A stretch of DNA of 64,000 nucleotides from Actinoplanes philippinensis (lineage in GTDB: Bacteria; Actinomycetota; Actinomycetes; Mycobacteriales; Micromonosporaceae), in NCBI RefSeq assembly GCF_900113015.1, contig NZ_FONV01000006.1:62001-126000 (forward strand), read 5' to 3'. Under the pieces are notes generated by a model, which worked only from the letters and a program-made list of their open reading frames with translations, was not told where the DNA came from and ran no database searches. Numbering within the stretch: the stretch's first letter is position 1; the number at the start of each line of letters is the position of its first letter. Position numbers and translations under genes: made by a program. Shown here in pieces: positions 60,150 to 64,000 of the stretch.

Positions 60150-60674
60150 CTATGCGGGTTCCTCGGCATCGTTCTCGAAGAATTCCGACAGGAATGCGAT
60201 GATCTCGCGGCGGCCGGGATCCTCGACCACCTCGAGGGCCGCCCGTAGCCGCTCCTCGAGCGGCAACCAGGTGTCGGTGGACACCACCTCGATCTCGGTG
60301 ATCAGGTAACCCGCTTCGCGTGCCGCCTCCCACGAGTCGCCGATGACCAGGTCCACCAGCAGCGGCAGGATCGGCGTGCAGTCGAACGGCCGCAAGGCGT
60401 ACAGGAGGGTCCCGCGGAAGCCGCGGGTACGCTCCTGCCGCAGCAGCTCCACGACGACCTCGAACATCTCCGGAACGCGCATCGCCGACAACGCATACGC
60501 GATGCCGTTGCGAACCCTCGCATCGGACGTGGCGCCGAGGATCTCCAGCATCAGCGGGGCGGCACCGTACTCGCGGCGGTCGCCGAGTTCCAGGGCGGCC
60601 TCACGCGCCGCCTCCGGGTCCTCTCCGGCGAGCCGCGCCAGCAGGTCCGTCACCGGGTGCCCGATCTCCGTCAC
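60150..60674 (-). CDS. HEAT-repeat-like protein
   Basis: 174 aa; GTG 60674 with GGAAGG 3 bases ahead (another GTG at 60653). The chain is made of regular helix pairs: EDPEAAREAALELGDRREYGAAPLMLEILGATSDARVRNGIAYALSAMRVPEMFEVVVELL, TLLYALRPFDCTPILPLLVDLVIGDSWEAAREAGYLITEIEVV. These are the marks of HEAT/ARM-type scaffolds. Function is unknown. Confidence 0.82.
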   Translation of the reverse strand: MTEIGHPVTDLLARLAGEDPEAAREAALELGDRREYGAAPLMLEILGATSDARVRNGIAYALSAMRVPEMFEVVVELLRQERTRGFRGTLLYALRPFDCTPILPLLVDLVIGDSWEAAREAGYLITEIEVVSTDTWLPLEERLRAALEVVEDPGRREIIAFLSEFFENDAEEPA

Positions 60675-60694
60675 CCACCTTCCGATCGCACCGG

Positions 60695-60913
60695 CTACAC
60701 GAATGAGCCGCCGGGCGCGCGAACGGAACACACCGCGTCGGGCGCGCCCGGCTCGCCGTGCTCGATCTCGTAACCGCACTCACCGCAGCCGCGGTCAGGA
60801 TGGTGCTCGCGCCAGTCGTGGCGGCACCGGTCGCACACGCCGTAGAAGGCGGGGGTTGCCGGGTGCCGCACAAGCTCCCGGCAACGCTCCGCCACCCGGT
60901 TCATCCACGTCAT
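60695..60913 (-). CDS. 72-aa zinc-ribbon-like protein
   Basis: ATG 60913. Four Cys in two pairs, CDRC (around 27-30) and CGEC (around 43-46), make a zinc site: FYGVCDRCRHDWREHHPDRGCGECGYEIEHGEPG. No family was recognised. It runs in the same direction as the HEAT-repeat gene, 20 bases upstream. Confidence 0.75.
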   Translation of the reverse strand: MTWMNRVAERCRELVRHPATPAFYGVCDRCRHDWREHHPDRGCGECGYEIEHGEPGAPDAVCSVRAPGGSFV

Positions 60914-60969
60914 TCGACCACGTTAACGGGCACTCCGAAGCCGATCGGCGCCATCACACCGAACGCGGC

Positions 60970-61395
60970 TCAGAGCGGCGGGTCATAGGCGAAACAGCTG
61001 AGCCCTGGCGCGGGCTTGTACGGCAGGACCCGGTAGTTGTAATTGCGTGAGGTCCACTGCGTGCCCGTGGTGTAGACCACCACCGGTTCGCCCCAGCTGT
61101 CGTTCTCGGCCCAGCGCTTCCACTCCCAGGCGCAATAGCCGGCACCGATGTAGTAGCCCTCCGAGTACTTCCACGTCGGAAAGTAGCTGTTGGTCTTCTG
61201 ATACTGCGGCAGCAACTGGTCGTAGTTGCCGTGGGTGTACACACCGTCGAGCAGGTGCATGACGCCGAGGTCACCCGCGCCGATGTTCCAGATGTAGTTG
61301 TTGCCGTCGGTGGCGTGCGCGGGAGTCGCCGCGAGCGCCACAGCGGTCATCGCGGCGGCCGCGACCGCCGCGACGCGCCTGAGGACTGAAGCCAT
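60970..61395 (-). CDS. Secreted Tyr/Trp-rich protein of unknown function
   Basis: 141 aa; ATG 61395 with AAGGAG 6 bases ahead; the signal peptide MASVLRRVAAVAAAAMTAVALAATPAHA precedes the mature chain. The product is unusually rich in Tyr, Trp and Asn (NNYIWNIGAGDLGVMHLLDGVYTHGNYDQLL, SEGYYIGAGYCAWEWKRWAENDSW) and has two Cys. No family was recognised. A similar style occurs in the secreted protein at 1078. Confidence 0.85.
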   Translation of the reverse strand: MASVLRRVAAVAAAAMTAVALAATPAHATDGNNYIWNIGAGDLGVMHLLDGVYTHGNYDQLLPQYQKTNSYFPTWKYSEGYYIGAGYCAWEWKRWAENDSWGEPVVVYTTGTQWTSRNYNYRVLPYKPAPGLSCFAYDPPL

Positions 61396-61548
61396 GCCGT
61401 TCTCCTTGATCCAGTGAGAGGAGCTGGACTGTGCCGATCGGTGAGTGACCGCCCGGAACGGCGCTGCCGCGGACGTGCCTGAGCGAACTCGCCGGATCAG
61501 CGATGACGAGGACGGTAGGCCGACGAGACTCGCTCCGACCAGGGCGAA

Positions 61549-61586
61549 CTGTCCCCCGCTCGACACCAACTGTCCCCTCGGGACAG
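61549..61586. promoter_or_regulatory. CTGTCCC repeats and palindrome between divergent genes
   Basis: CTGTCCC occurs at 61549-61555 and 61570-61576, and its inverse GGGACAG at 61580-61586. The last two form the palindrome CTGTCCC-CTC-GGGACAG. They lie upstream of a CATAAT box (61606-61611) that precedes the ATG 61620. This layout suggests an operator in the divergent control region. Confidence 0.55.
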
Positions 61587-61619
61587 ATGACTCGACGCTG
61601 ATTGGCATAATCCGTGTCG

Positions 61620-62654
61620 ATGGATACCGCATCGACGGAGCCTCTGCCGCCGTGGTGGCAAGAGGTCCACGACGCCGCCCGGCTGCTGGCCTCCACGCTC
61701 AACGCGGCCGTGGTGCGGGCCGCGCGGGACGGTGTCTACACCCCGCCACCGGGTGCACTGCCGCCGAAGCGACGCCGGCAGCCCGCCTCGCTGCGCCACC
61801 TGGCCGAGGTGATCCGAAGCCAACGCCTCGCCCCCGGGCTCTCGGTCGACAAGGACGACGTCGCGGCGGTCCTCGCCGGCGAGCCGCGCCGGATCGCCAA
61901 TCCCGTCCTGGTGGCCGCCGTCGCCCGCGCCGCGCATCAGATCGCCGGCGTGCCGTTCACCGACGACGACGCCGACCGGCTCACGGCCGGCAGCGCCCAC
62001 ATCGCCGCGCTCCACGAAGCGGCGCGGCAAGCGGACGAGAAGGCGCCGAGTACCGTGCCGGTCCGCGACGAGCCCGCCGAGGCCCCGGTCGTCGACGCGC
62101 CCGTCACCGCCCGCCGCCCCCGGAAGCGCTGGCCGCTGGCCGTCGGCGTCGTCGGCTCGGTGGTGCTGGCCGGCGTCGGCGCCTTCTTCGTCGTGGACGG
62201 CCGGAAGGACGAGGTCGCCGACGGCCGGAAGGGTGCGCAACTGATCGCCGCCGATGCCGAGTGCGGCCTGGGGGCCACCGGCGACGACGTCATCACCGAC
62301 ACCCCGGCGCTCTTCGACGACGACCAGGCCACCCGGCTCAGCCCCACCCTCGACTTCGACCAGATGAACGGCTCCGCCCGCTACGCGCGACACGACGGCC
62401 GCACCTACTACTGGGGACGGGCCGGGTCCGACGACCACGACCCGCACGCCGGCGGTGCCCGCATCCGGTGGAGCACCCCTGACGGCCGCTGGCGCAGCTG
62501 CGCCACAGCGCTGGCCAGGACCGAGCGAGGGTACGTGCACACGCCCGCGGTCGCCACCACCATCGGCGGACAGCCGATCACCGTGCAGATCTGCCTCTGG
62601 CGCGACGAGCCGCGCCGGGAGAACTGCACCCAGGAGATCTCCAACGGCCGCTGA
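61620..62654 (+). CDS. Membrane protein with N-terminal HTH-like region
   Basis: 344 aa from ATG 61620 (GTG 61614 is in frame but less likely; CATAAT lies 8 bases before the ATG). Residues 45-125 read like an actinobacterial helix-turn-helix: LRHLAEVIRSQRLAPGLSVDKDDVAAVLAGEPRRIANPVLVAAVARAAHQIAG. A single membrane span follows at about 172-195 (WPLAVGVVGSVVLAGVGAFFVV). The outer half has paired Cys (ECGLG, SCATAL, ICLWRDE, NCTQEI). Possibly a membrane-bound sensor-regulator. Function unknown. Confidence 0.78.
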   Translation: MDTASTEPLPPWWQEVHDAARLLASTLNAAVVRAARDGVYTPPPGALPPKRRRQPASLRHLAEVIRSQRLAPGLSVDKDDVAAVLAGEPRRIANPVLVAAVARAAHQIAGVPFTDDDADRLTAGSAHIAALHEAARQADEKAPSTVPVRDEPAEAPVVDAPVTARRPRKRWPLAVGVVGSVVLAGVGAFFVVDGRKDEVADGRKGAQLIAADAECGLGATGDDVITDTPALFDDDQATRLSPTLDFDQMNGSARYARHDGRTYYWGRAGSDDHDPHAGGARIRWSTPDGRWRSCATALARTERGYVHTPAVATTIGGQPITVQICLWRDEPRRENCTQEISNGR

Positions 62655-62777
62655 GCCACGCACACCACCGGCCGAGGGCTTGCGTGTGGGCGACGGCGAA
62701 CGGGCGTACAACCGGAAATGCGTTTCTCTGATCGTGCCCGCTCCATAGAATCTCCGGGGACCAAGGGGGATGGCACA

Positions 62778-64000
62778 GTGGCCGATTTTCAGCAGTTCGT
62801 GGCAGACGTGGGGACGCGTCTGTCCGCAATGTCAAAGGGTGAGTTGTTCGTTGTCGGCGACGGGCTCGATCGGGACTCGCTCTGGCTCACCTTTCTCGAA
62901 TCCTTCCCCGCCGGCACCAATCTGCGGTTTCGGGAGCGGTCCGAGTACGACTGCTCGACCTGTCGCGGATTCGTCAAGAACTTCGGCAATGTCGTCGAGA
63001 TCCAGGACGGACACGTCCGTACCCTCTGGTCGGGGGTTTCCGCCTTTGATCCTGTCTTTTCCGTGGTCGCCGCGGCAATGGACGAATTCGTCGGCACGCT
63101 GCCGTTGTCCGGCATTTTCCGGTCCACCGAGGCGCAGTACGGCACGAAGACGACCCGCACGCTGCGTGACGGCCAGGTCGAGGTGTGGCACCACCTGCAC
63201 GGCCGGGTGGCGGACCGGCACCGGACCACCGACGTCGGCCCGGCACGGGGCGCCTTCGACGCCGCGGTGCAGGTGTTCCAGCGTGGCCTGGCCGAGCTGA
63301 CCCCGCACGCCCTGGACACCGTGGTCGACCTCATCGACGACAACGCCCTCTACCGCGGGGAGGAGCACCGGCGGGCGGTGACCGAGTTCCGGTCGCTGCG
63401 CAACCAGTGGGCGCAGGCGGCCGACGGGCGGGTCTTCGTGTTCGCCAACGCGATGAACCCGGCGGCGCGGTTCCGCAACACGGTGATCGGCACCCTCGTG
63501 CAGGACCTGTCCGAGGGCGTCGACCTGGAGCAGGCGGTCCGGTCGTTCGAGACGAAGGTGGCGCCGCAGAACTATCAGCGTCCCACGGCGCTGATCACGC
63601 CGGCGATGGTGAAGGCCGCCATGAAGACCATCGGCGAGCTGGGTCTCGAGGAGTCGCTGCAGCGACGGTTCGCGCGGCTGTCCGACGTGTCGGTCAACAA
63701 CGTGCTGTGGGTCGACAACGACACCCGGTCGCGGATGAAGGACGGCATCGAAGGGCTGCTCATGCAGGCGGCCACCACGCGGCCGTCCGGTGCGGGCGGG
63801 CGGGACGCGAAGCCGGAGGAGGTCCCCGTCGTCGCCTTCATGAAGGACATCCTTCCCGGCGCCGCGAGCATCGACCTGTGGGTCGGCAACAGTCACGAGC
63901 CGCACTTCGTCAGCCTCACCACCGGCCGGAACCCGGCCGCGCCGCCGTTGTTCACCTGGGACAACGACTTCGCCTGGTCGTACGGCGGCAACGTCACCGA
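62778..64000 (+). CDS. Large protein of unknown function (3' end cut by window)
   Basis: 407 codons visible from GTG 62778 (VADFQQFVADVGTRLSAMSKGELFVVGDGLDRDSLWLTFLESFPAGTNLRFRERSEYDCSTCRGFVKNFG). It runs off the right edge. A CxxC (CSTC) and a long, soluble, regular chain are seen, with CGxxG-like repeats absent. It has no signal peptide. I do not recognise a family; the size and Asp/Glu/Val-rich style fit uncharacterised actinobacterial proteins. The frame of other strands here is shadow. Confidence 0.8.
   Translation, partial: MADFQQFVADVGTRLSAMSKGELFVVGDGLDRDSLWLTFLESFPAGTNLRFRERSEYDCSTCRGFVKNFGNVVEIQDGHVRTLWSGVSAFDPVFSVVAAAMDEFVGTLPLSGIFRSTEAQYGTKTTRTLRDGQVEVWHHLHGRVADRHRTTDVGPARGAFDAAVQVFQRGLAELTPHALDTVVDLIDDNALYRGEEHRRAVTEFRSLRNQWAQAADGRVFVFANAMNPAARFRNTVIGTLVQDLSEGVDLEQAVRSFETKVAPQNYQRPTALITPAMVKAAMKTIGELGLEESLQRRFARLSDVSVNNVLWVDNDTRSRMKDGIEGLLMQAATTRPSGAGGRDAKPEEVPVVAFMKDILPGAASIDLWVGNSHEPHFVSLTTGRNPAAPPLFTWDNDFAWSYGGNVT

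Overview
The window reads as chromosome of a very GC-rich actinomycete. Signs are GTG/TTG starts, four-base stop/start overlaps inside operons, many starts with a -10-like box about 7 bases upstream and no Shine-Dalgarno, a multi-domain LuxR regulator and a ClpP pair with a PopR-like activator. Gene style suggests Micromonosporaceae (Actinoplanes-like), but that is inference. I saw no rRNA, tRNA, IS element or CRISPR array. Both ends cut a gene.

Layout. 1-6.1 kb: CPBP protease (cut), a secreted protein, a frameshifted small gene, a beta-lactamase-fold hydrolase, a lipoprotein, an MmyB-type regulator and a SnoaL-like protein. 6.1-7.9 kb: GMC oxidoreductase. 8.1-14.1 kb: a leftward RiPP operon of the azol(in)e (TOMM/LAP) type. 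It encodes a YcaO cyclodehydratase, two E1/ocin-ThiF-like partners (one fused to a SagB-type dehydrogenase), a second SagB-like protein, a precursor whose core is seven Gly/Cys/His repeats, and an M50-type membrane protease with a PqqD-like front end. This is the most distinctive system here. 15-23 kb: a TetR gene divergent from a five-gene acyl-CoA operon (AtuA-like protein, carboxyltransferase, biotin carboxylase, acyl-CoA dehydrogenase, enoyl-CoA hydratase), which looks like branched-chain or terpenoid acid breakdown.

23-30 kb: accessory genes, mostly small, secreted or unrecognised, with a broken DUF3558-like gene. 30-33.6 kb: a TetR regulator with twin operators at two promoters, driving an NmrA-like protein and an SDR-esterase pair. 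34-36.4 kb: an ECF sigma factor with a TPR-like extension fused to a decayed tyrosine-recombinase domain, with its usual YCII partner. 36.4-49 kb: DUF998 protein, secreted M28 aminopeptidase, TIGR01777 epimerase with methyltransferase, a response regulator divergent from a histidine kinase, two membrane esterase-like proteins and an FAD monooxygenase.

49-64 kb: a LAL regulator, a DUF4242 protein, a DUF2156 membrane protein with a GDSL lipoprotein, and clpP3-clpP4-popR-like genes with matching palindromes. In that pair the second ClpP lacks the catalytic Ser and Asp at the expected positions. The end holds a NarL-type two-component pair, a second CPBP protease, a HEAT-repeat protein, small secreted and membrane proteins, and a gene cut by the right edge.
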